A model generated the notes under the pieces. The model did no database searches. It was not told where the DNA came from and saw only the letters and a list, made by a program, of their open reading frames with translations. Positions 33,901 through 42,471 of a stretch of DNA of 45,845 nucleotides are shown here, one piece after another (position 1 is the first letter of the stretch; every line of letters starts with the position of its first letter). The DNA comes from Sedimenticola sp. (lineage in GTDB: Bacteria > Pseudomonadota > Gammaproteobacteria > Chromatiales > Chromatiaceae): positions 1 to 45,845 of the forward strand of contig JAMOLT010000008.1 in assembly GCA_027068915.1 (NCBI GenBank). The letters are read 5' to 3'. The translations under genes and the position numbers were made by a program.

Positions 33901-34512
33901 CCGGTGTTCGATGAGATAGTCACTTTTGATCATGTCGCGAATGATTTCATCATCCACCAGATCCACCTTCATCAACTCATGGGAGGTACGGAAGCCGTCA
34001 AAGAAATGCACGAAAGGCAAATGCCCACGCAGGGTTGCCGCCTGGGATATCAGCGCCATATCCATGGCTTCCTGCACCGACCCGGAAGCAAGCATGGCGA
34101 AGCCGGTGGAGCGGGTCGCCATAACATCGCTGTGATCACCAAAAATGGAAAGCGCCTGCGCTGCCAGGGAGCGCGCCGCCACATGAATAACCACCGGGGA
34201 TAGCTCTCCTGCTATCTTGTACATATTGGGAATCATCAGCAACAATCCCTGGGAGGCAGTAAAGGTAGTAGTCAACGCCCCTGCCTGCACCGCACCATGT
34301 ACTGTACCGGAAGCACCACCTTCACTTTGCATTTCGATAATTTCCGGAACGCCCCCCCAGATGTTTTTCTTTCCCTGCGCAGACCATTCATCAGAGAACT
34401 CCCCCATAGGGGAAGCCGGTGTGATGGGATAGATGGCAATAACTTCATTGGTCTTGTGCGCAATATGCGCCACGGCCTGATTGCCATCAAGGGTAGTCTT
34501 TTTTGTTATCAT
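30928..34512 (-). CDS. nifJ: Pyruvate:ferredoxin (flavodoxin) oxidoreductase
   Basis: This 1194-residue single-chain PFOR has all expected parts. The N terminus has AIYPITPASPMGEF. Two ferredoxin-type clusters occur at about residue 700 (CIECGKCPFVCP) and about 755 (CTGCGICADVCP). The C-terminal thiamine-diphosphate half has ACLGCGETPY, ANATGCSSIYGG and GGDGWAYDIGFGGLDHA, with a late Cys in LLAYSPCIAHGVDL. It interconverts pyruvate and acetyl-CoA with ferredoxin or flavodoxin, and is oxygen-sensitive in most bacteria. ATG 34512 gives the normal MITKKTTLDGNQAVAH start. Confidence 0.96.
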   Translation of the reverse strand: MITKKTTLDGNQAVAHIAHKTNEVIAIYPITPASPMGEFSDEWSAQGKKNIWGGVPEIIEMQSEGGASGTVHGAVQAGALTTTFTASQGLLLMIPNMYKIAGELSPVVIHVAARSLAAQALSIFGDHSDVMATRSTGFAMLASGSVQEAMDMALISQAATLRGHLPFVHFFDGFRTSHELMKVDLVDDEIIRDMIKSDYLIEHRRSALTPDKPVLRGTSQNPDVYFQGRETVNPWYEKLPQVVQDCMDQFARLTGRQYHLFDYIGAADAERVIIIMGSGAEAVEETVEDLLVAGEKLGLLRVRLYRPFSVQHLLEALPETVNAIAVLDRCKEPGAAGEPLYKDVVTAFAEHVAAGGEKFGSLPRILGGRYGLSSKEFTPGMIRAVFDNLAAKQGKNGFTIGIHDDVSHTSLEWDRNVRNADLQGVIQCLFYGLGSDGTVSANKNTLKIIGEETDQFVQGYFVYDSKKAGAVTVSHLRFSPRPIRASYLIEDGEASFIGCHQPQFVERFNLLEKAAPGAVFLLNTNAAPEQVWQTLPKTMQQEMLDRGIRLWIIDAYAVAKASGMGRRINTIMQTCFFAISGVLPREEAIEKIKYAVEQTYGRKGRKIVQRNFDAIDASLEALHEVMLPEEADSAIDFQPPVPPQAPQFVREITATLIAGKGDELPVSAIPADGSWPLGTAAWEKRDIALELPKWDAELCIECGKCPFVCPHSAIRSKVFTEEALKDAPDGFLSRPMKGKEFQGLHIAYQVAPDDCTGCGICADVCPARDKSNVGHKSLDMVPKEEIIEQDRRNWAFFEQLPEYDREQITWPKMKSAMLSQPLFEFSGACLGCGETPYIRLVTQMFGDRMLVANATGCSSIYGGNLPTTPYTTNPEGRGPAWSNSLFEDNAEFGLGFRLAVDQHHHQAEVLLAELGDALDTALVQEMLAADQSDEPGIHQQRQRVAKLKQQLANIDRDKARRLLSIADYLVKKSVWIIGGDGWAYDIGFGGLDHALASGKDVNLLVLDTEVYSNTGGQTSKATPRGAIAKFSASGKAAPKKDLGRIAMAYENVYVASIASGSKDVHTLKALMEAESYPGPSLLLAYSPCIAHGVDLSNNLRQQKLAVNSGHWPLYRYDPRRREKGLNPLQLDYKKPGIPLKEYYETEARFAMLWRSHPQEADAFLALQQEAVLERYHHLKQLAALPMEPSEEKAS

Positions 34513-34628
34513 CAATTCAATCCCGATATCTATGCACAGGCCATCATTTTGTACCACAAGCTGTTGCAGACCAAGCTGTTTTCCGGCCTTATTGGGACGA
34601 AACATCCCTTACTTTGACAGGAATCAAG

Positions 34629-36140
34629 ATGCAGACTCCCATCTCCCAGAGCAGCCAGTGGCTGATCACCGCGTTGGAAATCATGTCGGGCCTGTTCATT
34701 TTGCTTCTCGGGCTGTTGGCGCTATGGGTGGTGGCGGTATTTGTTGCCGATATCAGCCAGACACGCCACGCCATCCGTCGCAATTATCCTGTGATCGGGC
34801 GCTTCCGTTATCTGTTTGAGAAACTGGGCGGCTTCTTCCGCCAGTATTTTTTTGCCATGGATCGGGAAGAACTGCCTTTCAATCGCGCCCAGCGCACCTG
34901 GGTATATCGCGCCGCCAAGGATCTGAACAACACCGTGGCCTTCGGCTCCACCAGGGACATTCGCACACCGGGCAGCGTACTGTTCGTCAACTGCCCCTAC
35001 CCCACCCTGGGGGAAAATGCAGCTCCATCGACCCCGGTCACCATCGGCAAGGGCTGCCCCTCACCCTATATCGCCCCTTCCTTCTTCAACCTCTCCGGCA
35101 TGAGCTATGGCGCAATCTCCAAACCCGCCATACAGGCTCTTGCCCAGGGAGCGAAGAAAGCCGGCATCTGGATGAACACCGGAGAAGGAGGGCTTACTCC
35201 CTGGCATCTACAAGGCGGCTGTGATCTGGTGTTCCAGATCGGCACGGCAAAATACGGGGTAAGAGATGCGAATGGCGCTCTGGATGACCACAAGCTGGCC
35301 AGCATAGCCGCCCATGAGCAGGTGCGCATGTTTGAGCTCAAACTCAGCCAGGGAGCGAAACCGGGAAAAGGCGGCATTGTCCCGGCCGACAAGGTAACCC
35401 GGGAAATCGCGGAAATTCGCGGCATCAAGGAGGGCTGTGCTTCCATCAGTCCCAATCGTCACCCCGATATCAGTAATGATAACGATTTGCTGAACACGTT
35501 GTCCCACATCCGTGAGGTTACCGGCAAACCTGTGGGCTTCAAGACCGTCATCGGGGACACGCAATGGCTGGATGAGCTGTTTTCCCTGATCAGGGAAAAA
35601 GGCAAGAACTATGCGCCGGATTTTATCGCCCTGGATGGCGCAGAAGGCGGAACCGGCGCTTCTCCCATGCCCCTCATCGACGCCGTAGGGCTGCCCCTGA
35701 AGGAAAGCCTGCCCCTACTGGTCGACAAGCTCAATGAATACGGGTTGCGGGATCGCGTCAAGGTCATTGCTTCCGGCAAGCTGGTGAACCCGTCGGATAT
35801 TACCTGGGCATTGTGCGTGGGTGCAGACTTTATCGTATCCGCGAGAGGATTCATGTTTACCCTGGGCTGCATTCAGGCACTGCAGTGCAACGATAACACC
35901 TGCCCCACCGGCATCGCCACTCACGACAAAAAGCTGCAGCGGGGGCTGGACCCGGAACTGAAAGCCAATCGGGTGGCAAATTATGTACGCAACATGACCT
36001 ACGAGGTAGGCATGATCGCTCACGCCTGTGGCCTTTCCTCACCCCGGGGGTTTCAGCGCCATCATGCCCGCGTGGTGCAGGAAAGCGGGCTTTCCGTTCC
36101 TCTGAGCGAGATTTTTCCGCCGGTGAAACGCCCCGGCTAA
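34629..36140 (+). CDS. FMN-binding glutamate synthase family protein
   Basis: This 503-residue protein has an N-terminal membrane segment ([23 protein letters not shown], about residues 19-41). A glutamate-synthase alpha-like barrel follows: [54 protein letters not shown] and [23 protein letters not shown] (about 419-441, the 3Fe-4S-type cysteines partly present). It lacks the amidotransferase domain, so it is not a normal GOGAT; the reaction is unknown. AGGAA lies seven bases upstream of ATG 34629. It is divergent from nifJ by 116 bp. Confidence 0.9.
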   Translation: MQTPISQSSQWLITALEIMSGLFILLLGLLALWVVAVFVADISQTRHAIRRNYPVIGRFRYLFEKLGGFFRQYFFAMDREELPFNRAQRTWVYRAAKDLNNTVAFGSTRDIRTPGSVLFVNCPYPTLGENAAPSTPVTIGKGCPSPYIAPSFFNLSGMSYGAISKPAIQALAQGAKKAGIWMNTGEGGLTPWHLQGGCDLVFQIGTAKYGVRDANGALDDHKLASIAAHEQVRMFELKLSQGAKPGKGGIVPADKVTREIAEIRGIKEGCASISPNRHPDISNDNDLLNTLSHIREVTGKPVGFKTVIGDTQWLDELFSLIREKGKNYAPDFIALDGAEGGTGASPMPLIDAVGLPLKESLPLLVDKLNEYGLRDRVKVIASGKLVNPSDITWALCVGADFIVSARGFMFTLGCIQALQCNDNTCPTGIATHDKKLQRGLDPELKANRVANYVRNMTYEVGMIAHACGLSSPRGFQRHHARVVQESGLSVPLSEIFPPVKRPG

Positions 36141-36664
36141 CGACGCTGCTGCCGCAGATAGTTGGAACGGCTGCGGGAAGTGGGACGGGCATCGGGAAAT
36201 ACCAGGGGCGCCAATTCCTCCAGGGCGCGCTGATACACCTTGCGCTTGAAATAAATCACCTCTTTGACCGGGTGCCAGTATTTTACCCAGCACCAGTCAT
36301 CAAACTCAGGCTTCTCGGCACTGTCCAGACAAAAGCCACTTTCATCGCAGGTTACCTGCAACAGAAACCAACGCTGCTTTTGTCCAATACACAGGGGCTG
36401 AGCGTGACGGCGGATAAACTTCTTCGGTAAACGATAACGCAGCCAGCGCTTGGTGCTCCCCAGTATCTTGACATGCTGGGGCTTGAGGCCGACCTCCTCT
36501 TCCAGTTCGCGGTACATGGCTTCTTCCGGTGATTCGCCTTCCTGAATCCCCCCCTGGGGGAATTGCCATGCATCCTGGCCGATACGACGCCCCCAGAACA
36601 GCCGGTTCTTTTCGTTGACCAGTATGATACCCACATTGGGTCTGAATCCATCCCTGTCTATCAC
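36137..36664 (-). CDS. rppH: RNA pyrophosphohydrolase
   Basis: This 175-residue Nudix hydrolase starts [39 protein letters not shown], the standard RppH N terminus. A complete Nudix box follows at residues 38-60 (G38, E44, R52-E-L-x-E-E-x-G-L60). The enzyme removes pyrophosphate from mRNA 5' ends to start decay. Its end overlaps the convergent glutamate-synthase-family gene by 4 bp. Confidence 0.96.
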   Translation of the reverse strand: MIDRDGFRPNVGIILVNEKNRLFWGRRIGQDAWQFPQGGIQEGESPEEAMYRELEEEVGLKPQHVKILGSTKRWLRYRLPKKFIRRHAQPLCIGQKQRWFLLQVTCDESGFCLDSAEKPEFDDWCWVKYWHPVKEVIYFKRKVYQRALEELAPLVFPDARPTSRSRSNYLRQQRR

Positions 36665-36853
36665 GGGATTGTTCTCATTCTTAATCTTTCATTGCCTGCA
36701 TTTTTCCACAACCTGCCCGAACTCCGCAAGCACATTGGGCAGGGGCGCCCTGAATTGCCAACCAATACGCCTGCCCGCACCTTTCTGCGGCTGAACTTTG
36801 AAAACAGTTTCCGGTATAGTTCACTCCAGTTTTTCAATATTCAACGATACGCT

Positions 36854-37525
36854 ATGGCTTTAGTGCTATTCGATCTGGACAATACGCTGCTGGCGGGTGA
36901 TTCAGACTATCTCTGGGGGCAGTTCCTGGGAGAAAAAGGACTGGTGGATCCGGCTTTCTACAGCGCGGAAAACGAACGTTTCTATCAGGAATACAAGGAC
37001 GGAGAGCTGGACATATTCGAGTTTCTAGAATTCTCCCTGAAACCTCTTGCCGAGCATTCCATGAATGAGCTGCAAAACCTGCATCGGCAATTCATGGAAG
37101 AAAAGATCCATCCCATTGTTTCTGAAGATGCACTGTTACTGGTGGACAAACACCGCAAGCGCGGCGATGATCTGGTGATCATTACTGCCACGAATTCCTT
37201 TGTCACAGCCCCTATCGCCCGACGATTTGGCATTCAGAACCTGATCGCCACAGAACCGGAAATCCAGAACAATCGCTATACGGGCAGGGTATCTGACACG
37301 CCCTGTTTCCGCGAGGGGAAGGTAAAAAAACTAAATGATTGGCTAAAATGCAGGAATTTGAACCTCGGTGATTCCTGGTTCTACAGCGACTCGCACAACG
37401 ATCTGGCGCTGCTGGAGCAGGTAACTCACCCCATCCCCGTAGACCCCGACGTCACACTGGCTTCTGTCGCCAGAGAAAAAGGCTGGCCAATACTTTATCT
37501 TCACCATGCCTCGCCACCCTCTTAG
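36854..37525 (+). CDS. HAD-superfamily phosphatase (SerB-like subfamily IB)
   Basis: This 223-residue protein has HAD motif I LVLFDLDNTLL (Asp nucleophile at residue 7, Asp9), motif II VIITATNSF, and motifs III/IV GKVKKLNDW and FYSDSHNDLALLEQV. Residues 14-100 form a helical cap. HAD-IB members include phosphoserine and other small-molecule phosphatases; the substrate is not evident. The ATG at 36854 is the start of the conserved domain, and upstream in-frame sequence is unrelated. Its end overlaps the ABC permease gene by 20 bp. Confidence 0.88.
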   Translation: MALVLFDLDNTLLAGDSDYLWGQFLGEKGLVDPAFYSAENERFYQEYKDGELDIFEFLEFSLKPLAEHSMNELQNLHRQFMEEKIHPIVSEDALLLVDKHRKRGDDLVIITATNSFVTAPIARRFGIQNLIATEPEIQNNRYTGRVSDTPCFREGKVKKLNDWLKCRNLNLGDSWFYSDSHNDLALLEQVTHPIPVDPDVTLASVAREKGWPILYLHHASPPS

Positions 37526-38498
37526 GAAATCGCTGTCCCTGCTTTTTTTGCTGATTCTGTTTGCAATCGGTAGCCTCGGGGTTTCTTTGATGACCGGCAG
37601 TGTGTCCATTCCTGCAGCACAGTTGTGGCAACTGCTCTGGCATGATGATGGCAGCGTGCAATACCGCATCATTCACGAACTACGCCTGCCTCGAACCTTG
37701 TCTGCATTCGGCGTGGGCGGCGTACTGGCGCTGGCCGGGGTTCTGATGCAGGCACTGCTGCGCAACCCCCTGGCCGACCCCTATATTCTCGGGGTATCCG
37801 GCGGTGCTGCCGTTGCCGTGCTTGGAGCCATGCTCCTCGGCCTGCCCCTGGCCTGGCATGCCCCCATGGCGTTTGTTGGCGCTCTTGCCAGTATTCTGCT
37901 GCTGTTTGCCCTGGCACAGCAAGGCAACTGGAACACGTCCAGGCTGTTGCTGACGGGCGTAGTACTCGCTGCGGGCTGGTCTGCACTGATCAGCTTCATA
38001 CTCAGCCTCAGTCCGCCGATGCAATTGCCGGGCATGCTGTTCTGGCTCATGGGGGATCTTGGTGATGCCTTGACTCCCTCCCTGCCCCTGGCAGTTCTGC
38101 TGATCGGATTGGTTATCTCCCTATGGCTGTCCCCGGCGCTGAATCTGGCATTGCTGGGTTCACAGCGGGCTGCTGCACTTGGTGTGGAAATTCGCCGCCT
38201 GCATATATACATCTACATACTTGCATCCCTGCTCACCGCAGCCGCTGTCAGCATTGCCGGCGCAATTGGCTTTATCGGCCTGATCGCCCCGCACATGCTG
38301 CGCCTGCTGGCGGGCAGCGACCATCGTATCCTGGTGCCCGGCGCTGTGCTGATCGGCGCCGGTCTGCTGGTGCTGGCCGATACTGCAGCCCGCACCCTGA
38401 TCGCTCCCATGCAATTACCCGTAGGGGTTCTGACTGCGCTGTTTGGCGTGCCCGTATTCCTGTTACTGCTGCACAAAAGCTACGGGGAACGAACATGA
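37506..38498 (+). CDS. BtuC/FecCD-type ABC transporter permease
   Basis: This 330-residue protein has about ten membrane segments and the family signatures LRLPRTLSAFGVGGVLALAGVLMQALLRNPLADPYILGVSGGA, AGAIGFIGLIAPHMLRLLAGSDHR and LVLADTAARTL. It forms a membrane channel for iron-siderophore or cobalamin import. No periplasmic binding protein or TonB receptor gene is adjacent, and no cobalamin riboswitch was seen upstream, so the substrate is uncertain. It overlaps the ATPase gene by four bases (ATGA). Confidence 0.92.
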   Translation: MPRHPLRKSLSLLFLLILFAIGSLGVSLMTGSVSIPAAQLWQLLWHDDGSVQYRIIHELRLPRTLSAFGVGGVLALAGVLMQALLRNPLADPYILGVSGGAAVAVLGAMLLGLPLAWHAPMAFVGALASILLLFALAQQGNWNTSRLLLTGVVLAAGWSALISFILSLSPPMQLPGMLFWLMGDLGDALTPSLPLAVLLIGLVISLWLSPALNLALLGSQRAAALGVEIRRLHIYIYILASLLTAAAVSIAGAIGFIGLIAPHMLRLLAGSDHRILVPGAVLIGAGLLVLADTAARTLIAPMQLPVGVLTALFGVPVFLLLLHKSYGERT

Positions 38499-39268
38499 AG
38501 CGGAAACTGTTACAGGTGGATGATCTTGCCCTGTCCATAGGCAACACCCGCATCACCAAACACCTGGATTTGTATATTGAGGAAGGAAGCTGCTGGGGAA
38601 TATTGGGCCCCAATGGTGCAGGTAAAACCACCTTGCTGCATACGCTGGCAGGGCTTTATCCGGCGGATTCCGGCCACATCCGCTATGCGGGAAAGAAACT
38701 GGATGCGTATTCACCGAAAGAGCTTGCCGGAGTGCGGGGAGTGCTTTTTCAGACCGAGCTAAGTGGGTTCCCCGGCACCCTGTTTGAAACCGTACTTGCA
38801 GGCCGGCACCCTCATTTGGGCATCCTCGGCTGGGAAACCCCGGAAGACCTGCAGCAGGCCGCCCGCATGATCAGGCTGGCCGGGCTGGAAGGACTGGAAA
38901 GCAGAAACACACAAACCCTGTCCGGCGGAGAGCGTCAGCGCATGGAAATCGCCACCCTGCTGACACAACAGCCACACCTGGCACTACTGGATGAGCCCAG
39001 CAACCACCTCGACCCCGGCCAGCAAATTGTCATGCTGCAGCTATTGCAAAAACATTTTGCTAGCGCAGGCCATGCCCTGCTAATGGTGCTGCATGATTGC
39101 AGTCTTGCCATAAGATTCTGTGATCATTTACTATTGCTGAAGGGTGACGGTCAGTATCTTGCCGGATCAACACAGAAACTCGCTACCCCGGAAAATCTAT
39201 CCTGGCTATATCAGCATCCTGTTTCATTGCAACAAGTTGATGGGAATACTTGTTTACATTTTCAGTAA
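38495..39268 (+). CDS. BtuD/FecE-type ABC transporter ATP-binding protein
   Basis: This 257-residue ATPase has Walker A GPNGAGKTT (38-46), signature LSGGERQRM, Walker B LALLDEPSNHLD and the H-loop LMVLHDCSL. It pairs with the preceding permease through an ATGA overlap. The exact start ATG 38495 gives MKRKLLQVDDLALSIG; the open frame upstream is inside the permease gene. Substrate as for the permease: an iron complex or cobalamin. Confidence 0.93.
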   Translation: MKRKLLQVDDLALSIGNTRITKHLDLYIEEGSCWGILGPNGAGKTTLLHTLAGLYPADSGHIRYAGKKLDAYSPKELAGVRGVLFQTELSGFPGTLFETVLAGRHPHLGILGWETPEDLQQAARMIRLAGLEGLESRNTQTLSGGERQRMEIATLLTQQPHLALLDEPSNHLDPGQQIVMLQLLQKHFASAGHALLMVLHDCSLAIRFCDHLLLLKGDGQYLAGSTQKLATPENLSWLYQHPVSLQQVDGNTCLHFQ

Positions 39269-39284
39269 CTCACAAGGAGCGCAC

Positions 39285-40232
39285 ATGACTCACTCTATAC
39301 CGAAAATTACCGCCATTGCCCTGTCTGCATTCGCATTGAGCGCCTGCAACAATGACTATTACTACGATGACGGTGGCTATGGTGGTGGCGGGGGTGGCTA
39401 TGGCGGGGGTTACTATCCTCCAGCATACGACTATGACGCCCCCAGAGCGGAGCTGGTAAACAACTGCAAGGGCAGAGTCAGGGAAAAGGTCAGGAATCGC
39501 ATCGGCTATGGCGCGAAGATCTCCTGGGGAAACATCGATGTCTACAACAGCTCCCGCCGCGAAGCCACCGTCAACGGCAGGGGCACTGCCCGAAACGAAG
39601 GACGCAAGCATAAACTGCACTATACCTGCACCATGAACCGGCGGGATGCCTATGTGCGCAGCGCACGTATCGAGCTGGACAATGACCAGGGCATCGGCGG
39701 TGGCGGTAGTGGCAACTGGAACCAGAAAGCCATTCATGCCTGCAAGGAGCGCATTCGCTACCAGGCGAAACGCAATATTCGCCAACAGTTCAGTCTGGAC
39801 TTTACCAGGCAGAACATCACCACCCCGGCGGAACGCAGGCGCCATGTAAGTGGACAGGCACTCGTCCGGGGAAAGAACGGCAATGGAAAGATCTCCTATG
39901 ACTGCAAGGTGCATGTCAATCCTATGCGAGTGGACAGCGCCGGGTATCGCTGGGTCAAGCCACTCCCTTCCGCTGGCAGCAGCGGTGGCAGCGGCAACAA
40001 CATGAAAGCCAAACGCATCTGCCAGGATAATCTGAAAAACAGGCTGCACACATTTGGCTACAGGAAGATCAAGTTCCTTTCAACATCCGTTCGTAACCTC
40101 TCTGGCAACAAGAAGCAGGTAAACATCCAGGTGAAGGCCAAAAAGGACGGTGGAAAAGTAACCGAACGCTGGGAATGTCGCGTAAATGCCAACAATGGCA
40201 GGGTGCTGAAGATGCAGAAAATCTGGAACTGA
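39285..40232 (+). CDS. Lipoprotein with Gly/Tyr-rich linker and three repeated Cys-pair domains
   Basis: This 315-residue protein starts with a lipoprotein signal (lipobox LSAC, Cys21). A short Tyr/Gly-rich linker follows (DDGGYGGGGGGYGGGYYPP). The rest is three copies of a basic domain of about 75 residues, each with a Cys near the start (NNCKGRVREK, HACKERIRYQ, RICQDNLKNR) and one near the end (YTCTMN, YDCKVH, WECRVN). This suggests one disulfide per domain. AAGGAG precedes ATG 39285. The family is unrecognised. The gene sits 16 bp after the ABC ATPase, but a functional link is not evident. Confidence 0.8.
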   Translation: MTHSIPKITAIALSAFALSACNNDYYYDDGGYGGGGGGYGGGYYPPAYDYDAPRAELVNNCKGRVREKVRNRIGYGAKISWGNIDVYNSSRREATVNGRGTARNEGRKHKLHYTCTMNRRDAYVRSARIELDNDQGIGGGGSGNWNQKAIHACKERIRYQAKRNIRQQFSLDFTRQNITTPAERRRHVSGQALVRGKNGNGKISYDCKVHVNPMRVDSAGYRWVKPLPSAGSSGGSGNNMKAKRICQDNLKNRLHTFGYRKIKFLSTSVRNLSGNKKQVNIQVKAKKDGGKVTERWECRVNANNGRVLKMQKIWN

Positions 40233-40275
40233 ACCTCCCTCCAGGTGCTCAAGGATGAACGCCTGGCCCGCATGG

Positions 40276-41889
40276 TTATTTACCCTCAGCGGACACTTCC
40301 AGATCAACCAGGCAGCGCCCGCTTTGCGTCAGCTGCTGGCGCACATGCTCTGCAAAACCGGCGCCGGCTTCTTTGTAGATATTGAAGGTTGCATCCACCC
40401 CGGCCTTTTCCAGCGCCAAACGATCATCTTCATAGCGGGTTACTGCTGCAATCAAACCTTCGTAGCCAACATGTTTCAACAACATGACCGTCTGGTGCAT
40501 GTCCTTGAGCGTCGGCATGGCCAGCATCACCAGGCGCAGGTTTTTTGTATCCACATCCTGCCAGAAATCCAGATCCTCGGCATCTCCCAGTATCGCATTG
40601 TGGCCCTTTTCCTGGTGCCAGAGAATGGCATTCTGGTTGGCGTCAATACCTATCACCTTGTCGCCAAATACTTCCCGCATGGTTTCATAGGCACCAGTGC
40701 CTACACGCCCCATGCCGGCGACAAGGATCTCTGCACCACCAAGATCCGGATGAATATCCACTGGCAGGCGCGTTTTTGACTGGAACCGGTACAACCAGGG
40801 CTCCAGCCTCGCATACAATTCATGCACATGGGCATTGGCAATGGCAGCAATTACGAAACTGAAGGTCAGCGACAGGGCGATGACAACCAGCCATTGCTGT
40901 CCCAGCCATCCTGCAGTAACCGCCATGGCGGCAACAATAAGCCCGAATTCACTGTAGCTGGACAGCTCCATGGTGCTCAGGAAAGAGGTTCTCGCCCGCA
41001 AACGAAAACGCGTCATTGTCAAGAACCACAGCAGGGATTTCAATGGCAGAATCAGTATCGCCAGCAACACCGCAACCATTACATCGGAAAACTCTGGCAA
41101 CGTCGCAATACCTATTTGCAGGAAAAATCCCAGCAGGAATAGATCCTTGAAGCGCAACAGGGAACGCGCCAGTTCATTGGACTTTGGCAACCCGCCCAGC
41201 AATGCCCCGAAAACCAGCGCCCCGAGACCATCTTTCATGCCCGTCAGGCTGAACAACTCTCCCCCACCTACGGCCATCACCAGGCCAAACAGCACCAGAA
41301 GCTCACCATGACCGGAGCGCTCCATGATTTTGTTCAACAACGGCCTTAGCAGCGGGAGCAGAAGCAGGCCAAACGCCCAGACACCGGGCATTTTGCCCGT
41401 GGCCAGCGCCAGAAAAGCCACGGCAACAATATCTTGAATAACCAGAATACCGATACTCACCTGGCCATGGCGGGTTTTCATCTCACCCCGCTCTTCAAGG
41501 ATCTTTACCGCAAACACGGTGCTGCTGAAGCTCAGGGCAAATGCCACCAGCGCCGCCGACCTCCATTCCAGATGGCCGAACCAGGCCAGGCCGACAGCCC
41601 CGGCCAGCATCAGGAACCCACCGATGAACAGCACTGTCAGCAGCATATGGATACAGGTGGAACCCCAGATCTCCGGCACCAGCAAGCTGCGCAGGCGCAA
41701 CTTCAAACCAATGGTGAACAGCAGCAGGAGCACCCCGATATTTGCCGCTTCCTGCAACACTTCACCACCCTGCACACCCAGAGCATGCAAAACAAACCCC
41801 GCCAGCAGAAACCCTACCAGGGGCGGTAAATACACCTGCCGGGCAGCCAGCCCGAATAACAGCGCGATCAATAACCAGAGTGGATCCAA
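40276..41889 (-). CDS. CPA2-family cation:proton antiporter with RCK/TrkA-N domain
   Basis: This 537-residue protein has a 12-helix antiporter domain (for example LPPLVGFLLAGFVLHALG, FALSFSSTVFAVKILEERGE, IGILVIQDIVAVAFLALATG). A cytoplasmic TrkA-N domain follows with ILVAGMGRVGTGAYETM (GxGxxG, about residue 390) and the NAD-site acidic IGIDAN. It is related to KefB/YbaL-type K+/H+ systems. The single visible start ATG 41889 is used. It is not obviously part of a neighbouring operon. Confidence 0.9.
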   Translation of the reverse strand: MDPLWLLIALLFGLAARQVYLPPLVGFLLAGFVLHALGVQGGEVLQEAANIGVLLLLFTIGLKLRLRSLLVPEIWGSTCIHMLLTVLFIGGFLMLAGAVGLAWFGHLEWRSAALVAFALSFSSTVFAVKILEERGEMKTRHGQVSIGILVIQDIVAVAFLALATGKMPGVWAFGLLLLPLLRPLLNKIMERSGHGELLVLFGLVMAVGGGELFSLTGMKDGLGALVFGALLGGLPKSNELARSLLRFKDLFLLGFFLQIGIATLPEFSDVMVAVLLAILILPLKSLLWFLTMTRFRLRARTSFLSTMELSSYSEFGLIVAAMAVTAGWLGQQWLVVIALSLTFSFVIAAIANAHVHELYARLEPWLYRFQSKTRLPVDIHPDLGGAEILVAGMGRVGTGAYETMREVFGDKVIGIDANQNAILWHQEKGHNAILGDAEDLDFWQDVDTKNLRLVMLAMPTLKDMHQTVMLLKHVGYEGLIAAVTRYEDDRLALEKAGVDATFNIYKEAGAGFAEHVRQQLTQSGRCLVDLEVSAEGK

Positions 41890-41929
41890 AATACAGTTCC
41901 TGCTGTCAAGTCAAAGAGAGCCGCCGTTG

Positions 41930-41957
41930 TTGGTTCGGCGATGAAGTGCCATACTAT
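41930..41957 (+). promoter_or_regulatory. Candidate promoter of the sulfur-globule-like gene
   Basis: TTGGTT (41930-41935) and TACTAT (41952-41957) are 16 bp apart. The predicted start near 41964 gives a leader of about 40 nt before ATG 42005, with GGAGGT at 41992-41997. Confidence 0.45.
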
Positions 41958-42004
41958 CAAATGTAGTAAGAATTCTGTTCTCAAGCTGAATGGAGGTAAG
42001 CAAA

Positions 42005-42376
42005 ATGAAATCCCTGAAAAGCATTTTACTGGCTGCTATTCTTGCTGGCAGCCTGCTCATGGCCGGATCTGCGAACGCCTGGTTCGGCGGATGGGCGCCA
42101 TGGGACTGGTTTGATGACGATGACTGGTATGACTATCCACCGCCCTGGTATTACGGCGCCTATCCCGGTTACGGCGCGCCCTATGGCTACGGATACCCTC
42201 TGACCTACGGCTATGGCGCCCCTTATTATGGATATGGAGCACCTTATGGATATGGTGGTTATCCCTATGGCGGTTACGGATATGGCTATCCTTATGGCCC
42301 ACCCACTCCGCCTGCTCCACCAGTTGCGCCCCAGGCTCCGCAACCTGCGCCCGATGCGGGCAGTTCCAGCAAATAA
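42005..42376 (+). CDS. Gly/Tyr-rich secreted protein, sulfur globule protein-like
   Basis: This 123-residue protein has a signal peptide ([25 protein letters not shown]), then an aromatic/acidic segment ([19 protein letters not shown]), many Gly-Tyr-Pro repeats ([11 protein letters not shown] and variants), and a Pro/Ala tail. Size, composition and signal peptide resemble the Gly/Tyr-rich sulfur globule coat proteins of purple sulfur bacteria, but low-complexity proteins can look alike. GGAGGT precedes ATG 42005. A terminator follows at 42386-42418, then a Tat-exported DsrE gene. Confidence 0.72.
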   Translation: MKSLKSILLAAILAGSLLMAGSANAWFGGWAPWDWFDDDDWYDYPPPWYYGAYPGYGAPYGYGYPLTYGYGAPYYGYGAPYGYGGYPYGGYGYGYPYGPPTPPAPPVAPQAPQPAPDAGSSSK

Positions 42377-42385
42377 CCTCTTTGG

Positions 42386-42418
42386 AAAGCCGGCGCACCA
42401 TACTGCGCCGGCTTTTCC
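42386..42418 (+). terminator. Intrinsic terminator after the sulfur-globule-like gene
   Basis: AAAGCCGGCGCA (42386-42397) pairs perfectly with TGCGCCGGCTTT (42404-42415) across a 6-nt loop. The stem is followed by a short T run (42413-42416). It is 9 bp after the stop codon. Confidence 0.72.
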
Positions 42419-42421
42419 GTC

Positions 42422-42450
42422 TCGACACCACAGCCGCTTCGCGCAATAAT
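42422..42450 (+). promoter_or_regulatory. Candidate promoter of the Tat-exported DsrE gene
   Basis: TCGACA (42422-42427) is followed by a 17-bp spacer and AATAAT (42445-42450), each box differing from consensus at one base. The start would be near 42457, giving a leader of only about 15 nt with AGGAGGAG before ATG 42472. Placed directly after a terminator, it makes the gene independent of the upstream one. Confidence 0.55.
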
Positions 42451-42471
42451 CCTCTGCAGGAGGAGAACCCT

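Noticed and set aside
36665-36853. Cobalamin riboswitch before the HAD/BtuCD genes
   Set aside because: No B12-box-like sequence or long structured leader was recognised, only ordinary intergenic sequence.
39270-40049. 259-codon antisense frame within the three-repeat lipoprotein
   Set aside because: The sense gene has a lipobox, ribosome site and internal repeats; the antisense frame has none.
40233-40275. Terminator between the lipoprotein and the convergent antiporter gene
   Set aside because: The 43-bp gap has only a weak stem and no T run on either strand.
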